Notes: generated from the letters alone by a model not told the origin. A DNA stretch of 64,000 bases from Gemmatimonadota bacterium (GCA_028873695.1 JAPPNU010000008.1:233299-297298), one strand, 5' to 3'. Shown: positions 1 to 9,967, numbered from the stretch's first letter. Numbers and translations: made by a program.

Positions 1-1089
1 GCCGCCAAGGGGTTGGCGGATTACATGCCTTTCGATCGGATCGATCAGGCGCCCGAAGAACGCGAACGGGGAATCACCATCAATACCGCGCACGTGGAGT
101 ATTCCAGCGAGAGCCGACATTACGCCCACGTCGACTGTCCCGGACACGCCGACTATGTCAAGAACATGATCACCGGCGCGGCACAGATGGATGGCGCAAT
201 TCTGGTGGTGAGCGCCGCCGACGGTCCGATGATTCAAACGAGAGAGCACATATTGCTCTCCCGGCAGGTGAACGTGCCGTCGATCGTCGTCTACATGAAC
301 AAGGTCGATATGGTTGACGATCCCGAGCTTCTCGAACTGGTGGAGCTGGAGGTGCGCGAGCTTCTCAGCGACTACGATTTTCCTGGCGACGACGTTCCCG
401 TGATTCGCGGATCGGCGTTGCACGCGCTCGAGGCCGACGATCCTGACTCGGAAGCCTGCGAATCCGTGTGGGAACTGCTGGAGGCCGTCGACAACGCGAT
501 TCCGATTCCCGATCGCGACGTGGACCGGGATTTCCTGATGCCGGTCGAGGACGTCTTCAGCATTACCGGCCGGGGAACAGTGGGCACCGGGAGAATCGAG
601 CGGGGCGTGGTCAATCTCAACGAAGAAGTTGAAGTCGTGGGTATACGTGAGACTCGCAGGACCGTGGTCACGGGTATCGAGATGTTCCGGAAGTTACTGG
701 ACGTCGGCGAGACCGGAGACAATGTGGGCCTGCTGCTGCGCGGCGTCGATAAGGAGGACCTCGAGCGGGGAATGGTCGTGGCCAAGCCCGGTTCAGTAAC
801 GCCGCATACCCGTTTTAAGGGTGAAGTCTACGTGCTCACGGAAAAAGAGGGCGGTCGGAGCAAACCTTTCTTTACGGGTTACCGACCGCAGTTTTATTTT
901 CGAACCACCGACGTCACGGGTGCGGTTCAGTTGCCTGAAGGCGTGGAAATGGTGATGCCGGGCGACAATATCACAATGGACGTCGACCTGACGCCTCAAC
1001 CCATCGCCATCGAACCCCAACTTCGATTTGCGATACGCGAAGGCGGCCGGACAATCGGATCGGGCGTGGTCACTGAAATCCTGGACTAG
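1..1089 (+). CDS. tuf: Elongation factor Tu, 5' truncated
   Basis: EF-Tu carries aminoacyl-tRNA to the ribosome as a GTPase. The frame is open from base 1, so the N-terminus with the P-loop lies outside the window and about 362 residues remain. Visible are the switch I motif [12 protein letters not shown] (from nt 67), the switch II motif [11 protein letters not shown] (nt 133) and the guanine-specificity motif NKVD (about nt 300). Domains 2 and 3 follow, ending in [20 protein letters not shown]. It heads the ribosomal protein cluster as in the str-S10 arrangement, with rpsJ 16 bases downstream, so cotranscription is likely. Identity is certain; the true start is not visible. Confidence 0.98.
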   Translation, partial: AAKGLADYMPFDRIDQAPEERERGITINTAHVEYSSESRHYAHVDCPGHADYVKNMITGAAQMDGAILVVSAADGPMIQTREHILLSRQVNVPSIVVYMNKVDMVDDPELLELVELEVRELLSDYDFPGDDVPVIRGSALHALEADDPDSEACESVWELLEAVDNAIPIPDRDVDRDFLMPVEDVFSITGRGTVGTGRIERGVVNLNEEVEVVGIRETRRTVVTGIEMFRKLLDVGETGDNVGLLLRGVDKEDLERGMVVAKPGSVTPHTRFKGEVYVLTEKEGGRSKPFFTGYRPQFYFRTTDVTGAVQLPEGVEMVMPGDNITMDVDLTPQPIAIEPQLRFAIREGGRTIGSGVVTEILD

Positions 1090-1105
1090 CGTCAACGGAG
1101 GGGCA

Positions 1106-1414
1106 GTGCCAGCACAGAAAATTCGTATACGAATGAAGGCTTACGATCACAACGCTCTCGATCGGTCCGTCGACGAAATAGTGCGGACGGCAAAACGGAC
1201 CGGGGCGCTGATTTCCGGCCCTATCCCGTTGCCCACCAAGCGGTCGTTGTATACGGTGCTTCGGGGCCCCAACGTCGACAAGAAGTCCCGGGAGCAGTTC
1301 GAGACCCGGATACATAAACGCTTAATCGATATTCACAACTCGACCCCGCAGACGGTAGATGCTTTGATGAAACTGGATCTGCCGGCGGGGATCGACATCG
1401 AAATCAAGGCGTAG
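1106..1414 (+). CDS. rpsJ: 30S ribosomal protein S10
   Basis: Small-subunit protein of the 30S head, also known as the antitermination factor NusE. The start is GTG at 1106, placed just after a GGAGGGG ribosome-binding site; this gives 102 residues, the usual S10 length. The N-terminus reads [19 protein letters not shown] and the typical [18 protein letters not shown] loop is present. The reading frame extends upstream into tuf, but that part has no S10 similarity. First gene of the S10 block, followed by rplC four bases later. Confidence 0.98.
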   Translation: MPAQKIRIRMKAYDHNALDRSVDEIVRTAKRTGALISGPIPLPTKRSLYTVLRGPNVDKKSREQFETRIHKRLIDIHNSTPQTVDALMKLDLPAGIDIEIKA

Positions 1415-1418
1415 CGCC

Positions 1419-2045
1419 GTGTTGGGATTGATCGGAAAAAAAGTTGGGATGACGCAGGTGTACGACGAGGACGACAACCTCGTCCCCGTTACCGTGGTGG
1501 AGGCGGGACCCTGCCCGGTCGTTCAGGTCAAGGACGATGGGTCGGACGGATACCACGCGTTGAAGCTGTGCTTCGGCGCCACTTCAGAACGGCGTCTGAC
1601 GCGTCCGCACATTGGCGTTCTGAAGGCGTCCGGAGCAGGCCCGCATCGTATCCTGAGGGAGTTTCGGGTAGCCGATATTTCGGAGTACGAGGTCGGTCAG
1701 GTCCTTGATTCCGGCATATTCGTAACCGGTGAATACGTCTCCGTAACCGGTCGCACCAAGGGAAAGGGCTTTCAGGGCGGCGTCAAGAGGCATCATTTCA
1801 AGGGCGGCCCGAAGACTCACGGTCAGTCCGACCGGCATCGGGCGCCGGGCTCCATCGGTCAGAGTTCCGATCCGTCCCGTGTGTTCAAAGGGATGCGGAT
1901 GGCGGGCCATATGGGTCACCGCCGGGAGACCGTAAAAGGGCTGATGGTCGTCCGTGTGGACAAGGAACGCAACCTGTTGCTGCTCAAAGGAGCCGTGCCG
2001 GGCCCCAATGGCGGCATCGTGAAGGTTCAGAAGCAACGTAATTAA
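1419..2045 (+). CDS. rplC: 50S ribosomal protein L3
   Basis: Large-subunit assembly-initiating protein whose loop reaches towards the peptidyl transferase centre. It is 208 residues, the normal length. It starts at GTG 1419 with MLGLIGKKVGMTQVY, the family N-terminal signature, and contains the glycine/histidine-rich loop GKGFQGGVKRHHFKGG and the HRAPGSIGQSSDPSRVFKG segment. It is tightly packed between rpsJ and rplD, consistent with one transcript. Confidence 0.98.
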   Translation: MLGLIGKKVGMTQVYDEDDNLVPVTVVEAGPCPVVQVKDDGSDGYHALKLCFGATSERRLTRPHIGVLKASGAGPHRILREFRVADISEYEVGQVLDSGIFVTGEYVSVTGRTKGKGFQGGVKRHHFKGGPKTHGQSDRHRAPGSIGQSSDPSRVFKGMRMAGHMGHRRETVKGLMVVRVDKERNLLLLKGAVPGPNGGIVKVQKQRN

Positions 2046-2062
2046 CAGGAACAGAACGAGTT

Positions 2063-2695
2063 ATGGCGTCAGTACATGTTACAGACCTCCGGGGTGAAGT
2101 CGTTGGATCCGTCGACCTCCCGGAGACGATCTTCGGAATCGAACCGTCTCACCATGCCATCTATCATACGGTAAAGTCATATCTGACGAACCAGCGTCAG
2201 GGCAACGCCCATTCCATGACCCGCGCTGAAGTCCGGCGAAGCAAGAGGAAGATGTACCGGCAAAAGGGAACCGGACGAGCGAGAGCAGGCACGGCGTCGT
2301 CTCCGATCCGCGTCGGAGGCGGCGTTGCACACGGCCCGAGGCCGCGGGAGCTGAACGAACGCGTGCCGAAAAAAGTGAGGCGGCTCGCATTGAAATCGGC
2401 GTTTTCCCTTAAGGTCCCCGACGGCGCGATCAGAGTGGTGGAAGACTTCACGTTGGACGCGCCCAGAACGAAACGCGTGGCGGACCTGACGCGGGCCATG
2501 GAAATCGACGATCGAAAGGTTCTGCTTCTCACACCGGAAGCCGCTCCGAATATCCTGAAATCCTGCCGGAATCTGTCCGGCGTCCACGTGTTGCCGGTGG
2601 CCCAGGTCTCGACGTACGACGTCGTCAACGCCGATGCGGTCGTCTTCACAACGGAATCCCTGGGCCGGCTGCAGGATATCTGGGGGTCGGCATGA
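2063..2695 (+). CDS. rplD: 50S ribosomal protein L4
   Basis: Large-subunit protein lining the peptide exit tunnel; in some bacteria it autoregulates the S10 operon. It is 210 residues from ATG 2063. The tunnel-loop signature is visible as [14 protein letters not shown] and [11 protein letters not shown]. Its last codons overlap rplW by four bases (ATGA), which suggests translational coupling. Confidence 0.97.
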   Translation: MASVHVTDLRGEVVGSVDLPETIFGIEPSHHAIYHTVKSYLTNQRQGNAHSMTRAEVRRSKRKMYRQKGTGRARAGTASSPIRVGGGVAHGPRPRELNERVPKKVRRLALKSAFSLKVPDGAIRVVEDFTLDAPRTKRVADLTRAMEIDDRKVLLLTPEAAPNILKSCRNLSGVHVLPVAQVSTYDVVNADAVVFTTESLGRLQDIWGSA

Positions 2696-2985
2696 AGAAA
2701 GACATCAGAGAAGTCATTCGCAGGCCGCTGATTACCGAACGTGCATCCGAACTTCAGGAAGATCACAACAAGTTCGTTTTTGAAGTTCGCGTCGATGCCA
2801 ACAAGCTGGAAATCAAGAAAGCCGCTGAAACGTTGTTCGATGTAAGGGTACTCAGCGTCAATACGTCGACTGTCGCGGGAAAGCTGAAGAGAATGGGGCG
2901 GTTTCAAGGCCGCCGGGCAGCCTGGAAGAAGGCGATTGTCACCCTTGCGTCCGGCGACGCCATCGACTTTTTCGGAGAGTCCTGA
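2692..2985 (+). CDS. rplW: 50S ribosomal protein L23
   Basis: Protein at the exit of the ribosomal tunnel, the docking site for trigger factor and SRP. It is 97 residues from ATG 2692, overlapping the rplD stop. Family features are [24 protein letters not shown] at the N-terminus and a C-terminal [19 protein letters not shown] segment. Three bases separate it from rplB. Confidence 0.97.
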   Translation: MKKDIREVIRRPLITERASELQEDHNKFVFEVRVDANKLEIKKAAETLFDVRVLSVNTSTVAGKLKRMGRFQGRRAAWKKAIVTLASGDAIDFFGES

Positions 2986-2988
2986 TCA

Positions 2989-3819
2989 ATGCCGGTTAAA
3001 TCGTTCCGACCGTTTACGCCATCGCTGCGGTTCAAGACCGTCGCCTCGTTTGAGGAAATTACCCGGTCCGAGCCCGAGAAGTCGCTTGTCGAGGCGAACA
3101 GGAAGAGCGGTGGACGAAACAATATGGGCCGCATCACGAGCCGGCGGCGCGGCGGTGGACATCGCCGGCACTACCGGGTCATTGATTTCAAACGCAACAA
3201 ACTCGGTGTTCCGGCCAGTGTATTCTCGATTGAGTACGATCCGAATCGCTCCGCGAGAATCGCGTTGCTCCACTACGCGGACGGTGAGAAGCGGTACATT
3301 CTCGCGCCTTCGGGTCTCAAGGTTGGCGCCCGGGTCGTATCCGGCACCGACGCCGACGTACGGCCCGGCAATGCGCTGCCTCTGGAAAACATCCCCCAGG
3401 GAACCCACGTACATAATGTCGAGTTACAGCCGGGCAAGGGCGGACAACTGGGCCGGTCGGCCGGCGCCGAAATTCAAATCATGGCCAAAGAAGGCGACTT
3501 CGCCCAACTCCGCATGCCTTCCGGCGAGGTCCGCATGGTACCCGTCGCGTGCTATGCCACGGTCGGCCAGGTGGGGAACCAGGAACACGAAAACGTGGTT
3601 CTGGGCAAAGCGGGTCGCAACCGGTGGCTCGGAAAACGGCCGTCCGTCAGGGGTGTTGCCATGAATCCTGTCGATCACCCGCACGGAGGCGGGGAAGGAC
3701 GCGCCTCGGGCGGCGGACATCCGGTGACGCCCTGGGGCATGCCCACGAAGGGATACAAGACGAGAAAACGCAAGAAACAGTCCAACAAACTCATCGTGAG
3801 AAGAAAGAGCAAGAGATAG
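2989..3819 (+). CDS. rplB: 50S ribosomal protein L2
   Basis: Highly conserved large-subunit protein needed for subunit association and peptidyl transfer. It is 276 residues from ATG 2989. The C-terminal signature [20 protein letters not shown] is present, with the conserved histidine of the GGGEGR segment, as is the N-terminal [14 protein letters not shown] start. A GGAGAG ribosome-binding site lies just upstream within rplW. Confidence 0.98.
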   Translation: MPVKSFRPFTPSLRFKTVASFEEITRSEPEKSLVEANRKSGGRNNMGRITSRRRGGGHRRHYRVIDFKRNKLGVPASVFSIEYDPNRSARIALLHYADGEKRYILAPSGLKVGARVVSGTDADVRPGNALPLENIPQGTHVHNVELQPGKGGQLGRSAGAEIQIMAKEGDFAQLRMPSGEVRMVPVACYATVGQVGNQEHENVVLGKAGRNRWLGKRPSVRGVAMNPVDHPHGGGEGRASGGGHPVTPWGMPTKGYKTRKRKKQSNKLIVRRKSKR

Positions 3820-3900
3820 CGGTTCGTTGTTGAAGCCGCTCCGCCGCCCGAAGGACAAATGGGTGCTTTCAACGGGCCGATAGGCCCCCGCGAGGAATAA
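3820..3900. other. rplB-rpsS spacer with a possible degenerate short inverted-repeat element
   Basis: The 81-base gap is long for this operon. Its left part (CGTTGTTGAAGCC) and the reverse complement of its right part (GGCCCGTTGAAAGCACC) resemble each other and resemble the termini of the 160 bp element at 8779-8938. It may be an eroded short copy; the match is weak. A GAGGAA ribosome-binding site for rpsS closes the gap. Confidence 0.3.
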
Positions 3901-4188
3901 ATGGCAAGGTCGCTGAAAAAAGGCCCCTACGTGGACCCGGGCCTGCTGGCGAAGATTGAGGGAATGAACAAATCGGGCAATAAGCGCGTGATTCAGACAT
4001 GGGCGCGCCGTTCGACCATTTCTCCGGATTTCGTCGGCCATACGCTGGCTGTGCACAACGGGAACAAGTTTATTCCCGTGTACATTACCGAGAATATGGT
4101 GGGACACAAACTGGGTGAGTTCGCCCCGACCCGTACTTTTCGAGGGCACACGGGTAGCCTCACTGAGCGTTCGACGGGGTTGAAGTAG
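3901..4188 (+). CDS. rpsS: 30S ribosomal protein S19
   Basis: Protein of the 30S head that contacts the A-site tRNA region together with S13. It is 95 residues from ATG 3901. The sequence begins [16 protein letters not shown] and carries the family motif [24 protein letters not shown] and the C-terminal [16 protein letters not shown]. The gaps on both sides (81 and 83 bases) are longer than most in this operon. Confidence 0.98.
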   Translation: MARSLKKGPYVDPGLLAKIEGMNKSGNKRVIQTWARRSTISPDFVGHTLAVHNGNKFIPVYITENMVGHKLGEFAPTRTFRGHTGSLTERSTGLK

Positions 4189-4271
4189 GATCGCCGGGCC
4201 TTCGCGCCGGTTGCCCCCGTTTTTGCGGCATCAGCCGGCGGGGCGGCTGCTTTTTCAGGAGAAGGATTTAA

Positions 4272-4613
4272 ATGACGGCCAGGGCAGTCTCCAAATACGT
4301 CAGGATTTCACCCAGAAAAGTACGACAGGTCGTTGATCTCGTTCGCGGCAAAGGGGTTGAAGAGGCGTTTCACATCCTACAGTTTACGCCCAAGAAGGCT
4401 GCCCGTTTCGTAGAGCGCACACTCCGGTCGGCGGTGGCCAACGCCGCCAGCAACGAAGCGTCCGCGGTCAGGGAAGAAGACCTTTACGTACAGGAGGCGT
4501 TCGTGAACGGCGCCATCGCCATGCGCCGGATCCGGCCCATGCCGCGTGGCGCGGCCGGGTTTATCCGAAAACGCTGCAGCCATATCACACTGGTCGTATC
4601 GGACGGCGACTGA
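4272..4613 (+). CDS. rplV: 50S ribosomal protein L22
   Basis: Large-subunit protein whose hairpin lines the exit tunnel opposite L4. It is 113 residues from ATG 4272, preceded by AGGAGAAGG. It shows the N-terminal YVRISPRKVRQVVDLVRGK motif, and the tunnel hairpin as MRRIRPMPRGAAGFIRKR followed by HITLVVSDGD. Confidence 0.97.
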   Translation: MTARAVSKYVRISPRKVRQVVDLVRGKGVEEAFHILQFTPKKAARFVERTLRSAVANAASNEASAVREEDLYVQEAFVNGAIAMRRIRPMPRGAAGFIRKRCSHITLVVSDGD

Positions 4614-4631
4614 CCGTCGGGAGGGTTTCTT

Positions 4632-5288
4632 TTGGGCCAGAAAACACATCCAACAGGATTCCGACTGGGCATCGTTAAGGACTGGCGTTCACGCTGGTTT
4701 GCCGGAAGGGATTTTGCAGAACTGCTCAAGGAAGACTTGATGTTGCGGCGCTACATCCAGAGCAGACTGCAACGGGCAAGCGTGTCTCAGATCGAGATAG
4801 AGCGCGCGCCGAAACGCGTCACGATTTCGGTGCATACCGCGCGTCCGGGGATCGTAATCGGGCGAAAGGGGCAGGAGGTCGACAAGCTCAGAGACGAACT
4901 GAAACACATCACTGGAAAAGAGATATACATCAATATCCAGGAAATCAAGCGGCCTGAACTGAATGCGCAACTGGTTGCCGACAACATCGCGCGTCAGTTG
5001 GAGCAACGCGTATCTTTTCGACGGGCGATGAAAAAGGCCATCGCTTCTGCGATGCGCATGGGCGCCGACGGCATCAAGATTGTATGCGGCGGGCGTCTCA
5101 GCGGCGCGGAAATGGCGCGAATCGAGAAGTCGGAACCCGCCGGAAGAGTGCCCCTGCATACGCTTCGCGCCGATATCGACTATGCAACCTCCACGGCTTT
5201 TACAACCTCCGGCACGGTGGGAGTGAAAGTCTGGGTGTGTCACGGCGAGGTCGTGGAACGCCGGGCTCCAGGGGGGGCCGCGCAGTAA
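4632..5288 (+). CDS. rpsC: 30S ribosomal protein S3
   Basis: Protein at the mRNA entry tunnel with a KH domain and part of the ribosomal helicase. It is 218 residues. The start is the rare codon TTG at 4632 after a GGGAGGG site, giving [18 protein letters not shown], the exact family N-terminus; no in-frame ATG fits. The KH motif is seen as [17 protein letters not shown]. Confidence 0.97.
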   Translation: MGQKTHPTGFRLGIVKDWRSRWFAGRDFAELLKEDLMLRRYIQSRLQRASVSQIEIERAPKRVTISVHTARPGIVIGRKGQEVDKLRDELKHITGKEIYINIQEIKRPELNAQLVADNIARQLEQRVSFRRAMKKAIASAMRMGADGIKIVCGGRLSGAEMARIEKSEPAGRVPLHTLRADIDYATSTAFTTSGTVGVKVWVCHGEVVERRAPGGAAQ

Positions 5289-5320
5289 GGGTAACTCAGG
5301 ATCAGTAAGGATCAGACACC

Positions 5321-5740
5321 ATGTTGATGCCGAAAAGGGTCAAGTGGCGAAAACAGCAGCGTGGGCGTATGCGGGGCATGGCGCACCGTGGAAGCAGGAT
5401 TGCTTTCGGGGAATTCGCGCTCCAGGCCCTGGAACCCGCGTGGATCACCAGCCGGCAGATCGAGGCCGCCCGTGTGGCCATCACCCGCGCGCTCGGGCGC
5501 GGTGGAAAGGTGTGGATCCGGCTGTTTCCCGATAAACCGGTCACCATCAAGCCCGCCGAGACCCGGATGGGAAAGGGCAAGGGGAACCCCGAATACTGGG
5601 TAGCCGTCGTGAAGCCGGGACGCATCATGTTCGAAATCGACGGCGTTGAACGAGGAAGCGCCCGGGAAGCCATGCGAAAGGCCGGCCACAAGATGCCCAT
5701 AAAGACCCGGTTTGTCGAACGCGGAGACAGCGAGGAATGA
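5321..5740 (+). CDS. rplP: 50S ribosomal protein L16
   Basis: Large-subunit protein near the A-site tRNA elbow, essential for the final maturation of 50S. It is 139 residues. The start at 5321 gives [19 protein letters not shown], the usual family start, rather than the ATG six bases later. The motifs RIFPDKPVT-like ([20 protein letters not shown]) and [13 protein letters not shown] are present. Its stop overlaps the rpmC start by ATGA. Confidence 0.97.
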   Translation: MLMPKRVKWRKQQRGRMRGMAHRGSRIAFGEFALQALEPAWITSRQIEAARVAITRALGRGGKVWIRLFPDKPVTIKPAETRMGKGKGNPEYWVAVVKPGRIMFEIDGVERGSAREAMRKAGHKMPIKTRFVERGDSEE

Positions 5741-5982
5741 AAGCCAGCGAGATTCGTCAGATGACGCGGAGCGAGGTCGATGAGTTGCTTGGAGACAGGC
5801 TCGAGGAGTTGTCCAACTTGAGAATTCAGCTTGTCACGCAGCAGCTCGATAATCCGCTCCGGGTCAAATCGGTCCGGCGGGATATCGCCCGGATCAGAAC
5901 GGTATTGAGGGAGCGAACACCGGAACTGAACGCCTCTACCGGCGCAGCAGGCGCCGAGTCTTCCGGATCGGAAGGAAGTTAG
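5737..5982 (+). CDS. rpmC: 50S ribosomal protein L29, with C-terminal tail
   Basis: Small two-helix protein at the tunnel exit next to L23. It is 81 residues from ATG 5737, overlapping the rplP stop. The core ([40 protein letters not shown]) fills about 65 residues. The last ~16 residues are an alanine/serine/glycine-rich tail that most L29 proteins lack. Confidence 0.95.
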   Translation: MKASEIRQMTRSEVDELLGDRLEELSNLRIQLVTQQLDNPLRVKSVRRDIARIRTVLRERTPELNASTGAAGAESSGSEGS

Positions 5983-5985
5983 ACT

Positions 5986-6252
5986 ATGGCACAATCCGTC
6001 GCGCGGGGACGTCGCAAGACCGTTGTGGGCCGGGTTCTGAGCAATCGGGCCAATAAGACAATCGTCGTGGAAGTCACGTGGCTTACCCCGCATCCGCTTT
6101 ACGGCAAGGTAGTCCGGCGTCGTTCCAAATTCGCGGCGCACGACGAAAACAATACCGCAAACGCCGGCGACACCGTTCTGATTATGGAGACCCGCCCGAT
6201 CAGCAAGACCAAGCGGTGGCGTCTTGCCGAGATACTGGAAAAGGTCCAATAG
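5986..6252 (+). CDS. rpsQ: 30S ribosomal protein S17
   Basis: OB-fold protein that binds the 5' domain of 16S rRNA early in 30S assembly. It is 88 residues from ATG 5986. Visible motifs are [38 protein letters not shown] and the C-terminal [19 protein letters not shown]. It lies three bases after rpmC. Confidence 0.97.
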   Translation: MAQSVARGRRKTVVGRVLSNRANKTIVVEVTWLTPHPLYGKVVRRRSKFAAHDENNTANAGDTVLIMETRPISKTKRWRLAEILEKVQ

Positions 6253-6265
6253 GGAGTATCGGAGG

Positions 6266-6634
6266 ATGGTTACGGAACAGACGGTATTGAACTGCGCCGA
6301 CAACAGCGGCGCCCGAAAGATCATGTGTTTCAGGGTCCTGGGCGGGTCCCGCAGAAAATATGCCGGTCTGGGCGATACGATCGTGGTCGCAGTCAAAGAC
6401 GCCCAGCCCAACAGCGCGGTAAAGAAGGGAGAAGTCGCGAGAGCGGTCATCGTTCGGACCAGGAAGGAGGCCCGACGTTCCGACGGCTCATACATTCGTT
6501 TCGACGACAACGCCGCGGTTCTGATCAATGCTGAGGGAGAACCCAGGGCAACACGGATCTTCGGCCCTGTCGCACGGGAACTGCGCGACAGGCGGTTCAT
6601 GCGGATTGTTTCTCTCGCGGCGGAAGTGGTTTGA
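6266..6634 (+). CDS. rplN: 50S ribosomal protein L14
   Basis: Large-subunit protein at the subunit interface and the binding site of the silencing factor RsfS. The ATG at 6266 directly follows a GGAGG site and gives 122 residues, the standard length, although the frame is open further upstream. It begins [19 protein letters not shown] and carries the family signature [19 protein letters not shown] and the C-terminal [20 protein letters not shown]. Confidence 0.98.
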   Translation: MVTEQTVLNCADNSGARKIMCFRVLGGSRRKYAGLGDTIVVAVKDAQPNSAVKKGEVARAVIVRTRKEARRSDGSYIRFDDNAAVLINAEGEPRATRIFGPVARELRDRRFMRIVSLAAEVV

Positions 6635-6662
6635 TTCTTTAGACGGTGAGGAGAGTCGAAAG

Positions 6663-6992
6663 GTGAAAATGCATCTTCGCAAGGGGGACCAGGTCGAGGT
6701 CATCGGTGGTGTCGATGCAGGCAGGCGTGGACGCGTATTGAGAGTACTCCCGAAGAAGTCGCGTGCGCTGGTTGAAGGCGTGAACTTCATCAAACGTCAT
6801 ACGAGGCCGGGGCCCAAGAACCAGCAGGGCGGCATCATCGAGAAAGAGGCTCCCATACATGTCTCCAATCTCATGCTGATCGATCCACAGACCGACGAAC
6901 CCACGAGGATACGCAGGCAGAGACTTGAGAACGGCGTACGGATACGGCTTTCGGTCAAAAGCGGCGAACAGATTACCGAAGCGAGCTCATAG
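6663..6992 (+). CDS. rplX: 50S ribosomal protein L24
   Basis: KOW-domain protein that initiates 50S assembly. The start is chosen as GTG 6663, seven bases after a GAGGAGAG site; ATG 6669 is an in-frame alternative that removes two residues. This gives 109 residues against a family norm near 105. The KOW motif appears as [20 protein letters not shown], followed by [20 protein letters not shown]. Confidence 0.95.
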   Translation: MKMHLRKGDQVEVIGGVDAGRRGRVLRVLPKKSRALVEGVNFIKRHTRPGPKNQQGGIIEKEAPIHVSNLMLIDPQTDEPTRIRRQRLENGVRIRLSVKSGEQITEASS

Positions 6993-7002
6993 CGAGGATT
7001 GG

Positions 7003-7557
7003 ATGGCTGCGCGACTGCGAGAAATCTACAACAACGAGATCGTCCCTGCGATGGTTTCGCATTTCGCCTACAAGAACAGGATGCAGGTGCCCAGGATCGA
7101 GAAGATCGTCCTGAACATGGGACTGGGTGAGGCCGTCCAGAATCCAAAGGCGATCGACAGCGCCATCGCGGATCTGTCCACCATAGCGGGGCAGCGTCCG
7201 TCGGTACGAAGGGCCAAGAAATCCGTCTCGAATTTCAAACTGCGCGAGGGTACGCCCGTCGGGTGCGCGGTCACGCTGCGACGCGACCGGATGTACGAGT
7301 TTCTCGACCGGTTTTTCGCCTTTGCCATACCACGCACCCGTGATTTCAGGGGGTTGTCCCCAAACGCCTTCGACGGCAGGGGGAACTATACAGTGGGGGT
7401 TCGGGAGCAGATCATCTTTCCAGAGATCAACTACGATGAAATCGATCAGGTCAGGGGCCTGGACGTAACCATTGTGACCACGGCCGGGACCGACGAAGAA
7501 GCGTTTGAATTGCTCAGGCGCTTCGGCATGCCCTTCCAGACCGCCGAAGCGGCCTGA
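7003..7557 (+). CDS. rplE: 50S ribosomal protein L5
   Basis: Binds 5S rRNA and contacts the P-site tRNA. The ATG at 7003 gives 184 residues starting [17 protein letters not shown]; the open frame upstream is inside rplX and has no L5 similarity. The motifs [37 protein letters not shown] and [16 protein letters not shown] are all typical. Confidence 0.97.
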   Translation: MAARLREIYNNEIVPAMVSHFAYKNRMQVPRIEKIVLNMGLGEAVQNPKAIDSAIADLSTIAGQRPSVRRAKKSVSNFKLREGTPVGCAVTLRRDRMYEFLDRFFAFAIPRTRDFRGLSPNAFDGRGNYTVGVREQIIFPEINYDEIDQVRGLDVTIVTTAGTDEEAFELLRRFGMPFQTAEAA

Positions 7558-7579
7558 TTCCAGGAAAGTGAGCGTACTT

Positions 7580-7765
7580 GTGGCGAAAAAGACGTTGATT
7601 GTAAAAGCAAACAGGAAACCGAAGTTTGCGGTTCGCCGGTATAATCGTTGCCATCGCTGCGGACGCCCCAGAGGCTACATGAGGCAGTTCGGGATCTGCA
7701 GGATCTGTTTCAGAGAACTGGCGTTGCTGGGTGAGATACCCGGAGTCGCGAAGGCGAGTTGGTAG
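7580..7765 (+). CDS. rpsZ: 30S ribosomal protein S14 type Z (zinc-binding)
   Basis: Protein of the 30S head. GTG 7580 gives 61 residues, the length of the short zinc form rather than the ~100-residue form. Four cysteines form the ribbon [20 protein letters not shown] (CxxC-x12-CxxC). The start [19 protein letters not shown] matches the family, so the upstream open frame inside rplE is not used. S4 and L36 in this operon also keep their zinc cysteines. Confidence 0.97.
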   Translation: MAKKTLIVKANRKPKFAVRRYNRCHRCGRPRGYMRQFGICRICFRELALLGEIPGVAKASW

Positions 7766-7796
7766 GAGCCCCGACAGACAGGAGGCGGTTGGCCAT

Positions 7797-8195
7797 ATGA
7801 GTATGAGCGATCCGATTGCGGATATGCTGACCCGTATTCGGAATGCAGCCGGCGCCGGGCACCGGAAGGTGGACATTCCGGGTTCCCGGTTGAAAACCGA
7901 AATTGCCCGGATTATGAAGTCAAGCGGGTTCATCCACAACTACGCCTGCGTGGAGGATAACCGGCAGGGATACATCCGCCTGTACCTCAAGTACAGTTTG
8001 GACGACGAGAGCGCCATACAGGGCCTGGACCGCGTCAGCCGGCCGGGGTTGCGCCGTTACGTCCGTGTCGGAGAAATACCCAGCGTTCTCAACGGCCTTG
8101 GCGTGGCGATACTTTCCACTCCACAGGGAATACTGACCGATAGCGAGGCACGAAGGGCCGGGGTTGGCGGCGAGGTCCTCTGCCACCTCTGGTAA
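7797..8195 (+). CDS. rpsH: 30S ribosomal protein S8
   Basis: Binds the central domain of 16S rRNA and represses the spc operon in enterobacteria. ATG 7797 follows a GGAGG site at 7781 and gives 132 residues. The N-terminus MSMSDPIADMLTRIRNA is the family signature, with an in-frame second ATG two codons later. The C-terminus GILTDSEARRAGVGGEVLC is also diagnostic. Confidence 0.97.
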   Translation: MSMSDPIADMLTRIRNAAGAGHRKVDIPGSRLKTEIARIMKSSGFIHNYACVEDNRQGYIRLYLKYSLDDESAIQGLDRVSRPGLRRYVRVGEIPSVLNGLGVAILSTPQGILTDSEARRAGVGGEVLCHLW

Positions 8196-8211
8196 ACCGG
8201 GAGGAGTCCAG

Positions 8212-8778
8212 GTGTCACGTGTTGGAATGCAGCCGATTGACGTACCGGACGGCGTTCAGGTGCGGGTGGAGACAGACGGGGTGCAGGTGAAGGGCGGCAA
8301 GGGCGAACTGTCCGTGAGGGTCCATCCGCTGACCCGGGTCCGACAGGAAGACGGTGCGATCCGGGTTACGGTAGAGGATGTTGAAGACAGAGAGTCGAAA
8401 GCCGTGTGGGGCCTGACGCGGGCGTTGTTGGCCAATGCGGTTGAAGGCGTGCGCAACGGATTTGAGAAGCGCCTGGTCGTCGTGGGTGTGGGGTACCGGG
8501 CTGAAATGAAGGGCAGGAATCTGGACTTACAGGTCGGCTTCAGTCATCCCGTGATCATCGAACCCCTGGAAGGTATTGAAATAGGTGTCGAACCCGCCCC
8601 GGCCGAAATCGATACGGCCCAGGCCTCGATTGTTGTTCGGGGCGCGAATAAGGAACTGGTGGGGCAGGTGGCTGCGGACATTCGCAAAGTCCGTCCCCCC
8701 GAGCCGTACAAGGGTAAGGGGATTCGGTACTTTAACGAGTACGTGCGGCGCAAGGCCGGCAAGGCCGCCGTAACCTAA
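8212..8778 (+). CDS. rplF: 50S ribosomal protein L6
   Basis: Large-subunit protein near the sarcin-ricin loop and the factor-binding site. GTG 8212 is preceded by GGGAGGAG and gives 188 residues. It begins MSRVGMQPIDVPDGVQVRV; the C-terminal signature KVRPPEPYKGKGIRY is present. A 160 bp inverted-repeat element starts immediately after its stop codon, so it is separated from rplR by 181 bases. Confidence 0.97.
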   Translation: MSRVGMQPIDVPDGVQVRVETDGVQVKGGKGELSVRVHPLTRVRQEDGAIRVTVEDVEDRESKAVWGLTRALLANAVEGVRNGFEKRLVVVGVGYRAEMKGRNLDLQVGFSHPVIIEPLEGIEIGVEPAPAEIDTAQASIVVRGANKELVGQVAADIRKVRPPEPYKGKGIRYFNEYVRRKAGKAAVT

Positions 8779-8938
8779 CAGCCCGTTGAAAAAGCCCATC
8801 CGGGCTGCGGCCGGCCCTTGCGGTCGAAATACTGCGTTGCACTCCCTCGCCGAATCGAGGGATGGGACTCGGTCGCGCGCCTTGTCTTCGACCACAATGG
8901 CTCGGCCTCGCCTGAAGAGCGACTTTATCAACGGACTG
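8779..8938. repeat. 160 bp inverted-repeat (MITE-like) element, family 2, between rplF and rplR
   Basis: The element starts at the base after the rplF stop. Its left end CAGCCCGTTGAAAAAGCC and the reverse complement of its right end CAGTCCGTTGATAAAGTC match at 15 of 18 positions. It has no coding capacity of its own. It is unrelated in sequence to the family 1 elements in this operon but shares the size, the terminal inverted repeats and the position directly after a stop codon. This looks like a non-autonomous transposon-derived element; no transposase is in the window. Confidence 0.75.
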
Positions 8939-8959
8939 GTAGACACGGAGCGGACGTTA

Positions 8960-9328
8960 ATGGCAAACCCACAGATCCGGAAGGCCAGGCTGCGACTGCG
9001 CCGCCGGTTACGGATTCGGAAAAAGATCCGCGGTACGCCCGGGCGACCCCGGTTGGCGGTGAGCAGAAGCCTGAACCACATTGAAGTGCAACTGATCGAC
9101 GACACGACCGGGCGTTCCCTGCTTGGACTGTCGAGTAATTCCCGGGAAATCCGGGACACGCTCTCGGGCAACAAGAGCCAGAAGGGCCGTGAGGTGGGCC
9201 TTGCCCTGGCAGCCAGGGCCCTGGAAGCCGGGATCAAGACTGTTGTATTCGACCGGGGCGGCCGCCTGTATCATGGCCGCATCAAGGCATTGGCGGACGG
9301 AGCGAGAGAAGGCGGCCTGATGTTTTAG
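8960..9328 (+). CDS. rplR: 50S ribosomal protein L18
   Basis: 5S rRNA-binding protein. ATG 8960 gives 122 residues, the normal length. The upstream open frame runs through the inverted-repeat element and is not ribosomal. The family features are RRRLRIRKKIRGTPGRPRL, the NHIEVQLIDDTTGRSLL strand and the C-terminal VFDRGGRLYHGRIKALADGA. The ribosome-binding site is poor, which may be a consequence of the inserted element just upstream. Confidence 0.95.
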   Translation: MANPQIRKARLRLRRRLRIRKKIRGTPGRPRLAVSRSLNHIEVQLIDDTTGRSLLGLSSNSREIRDTLSGNKSQKGREVGLALAARALEAGIKTVVFDRGGRLYHGRIKALADGAREGGLMF

Positions 9329-9445
9329 TCTGGCTGTCGCGTTCTGTCCCGGAAGTGAGTCGCCGGACCATCGGGACGGGATGAGTCGGAGGGAGAATGG
9401 CGAGGTATTCTGGGGACAGGATTCCAGATTCAAAGGAGTACCCAT

Positions 9446-9961
9446 TTGAAACGAATAGATTCTACCGGATTGGACCTGACCGAAATCGTAATCAATAACA
9501 GTCTCAAGAGGGTGTCCCACGTTCGCAAGGGCGGCCGTCGGTTTGCTTTCAACGTGATGGTGGTCGTCGGAGACCGTCAGGGTCACGTCGGCGCCGGAAT
9601 GGGCAAGGCGGGAGAGGTAGCCGAAGCCATCCGCAAAGCAACCGAAAACGCAAAGAAGGAACTGGTACGAATACCGTTAATCAGCGGAACACTGCCCCAT
9701 GAGATCATCGGCGTCTTTGGCGCTTCACGTGTACTGCTGCGGCCCGCAGCTCCGGGAACCGGTGTGATCGCCGGCGGGGGCATTCGAGCGGTACTGGAAC
9801 TGGCAGGCGTGCAGAACGTGCTGACCAAATCATTGGGGTCGCAGAATACCCACAATACCGTGAAGGCAACGCTTCAGGGCCTGTCCAGTCTCCGGGACGC
9901 GCGGGCGTTTGCACGGTTACGGAACGTCGATGAGGCGGAGTTGACTGGCGCCCGGGAGTAA
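9446..9961 (+). CDS. rpsE: 30S ribosomal protein S5
   Basis: Protein involved in decoding fidelity and in the mRNA entry helicase. TTG 9446 follows AAAGGAG and gives 171 residues starting [16 protein letters not shown]. The S5 N-terminal signature [20 protein letters not shown] and the C-terminal GAGVIAGG-like loop ([18 protein letters not shown]) are present. The 117-base gap before it holds nothing recognisable. Confidence 0.96.
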   Translation: MKRIDSTGLDLTEIVINNSLKRVSHVRKGGRRFAFNVMVVVGDRQGHVGAGMGKAGEVAEAIRKATENAKKELVRIPLISGTLPHEIIGVFGASRVLLRPAAPGTGVIAGGGIRAVLELAGVQNVLTKSLGSQNTHNTVKATLQGLSSLRDARAFARLRNVDEAELTGARE

Positions 9962-9967
9962 CGCGGT

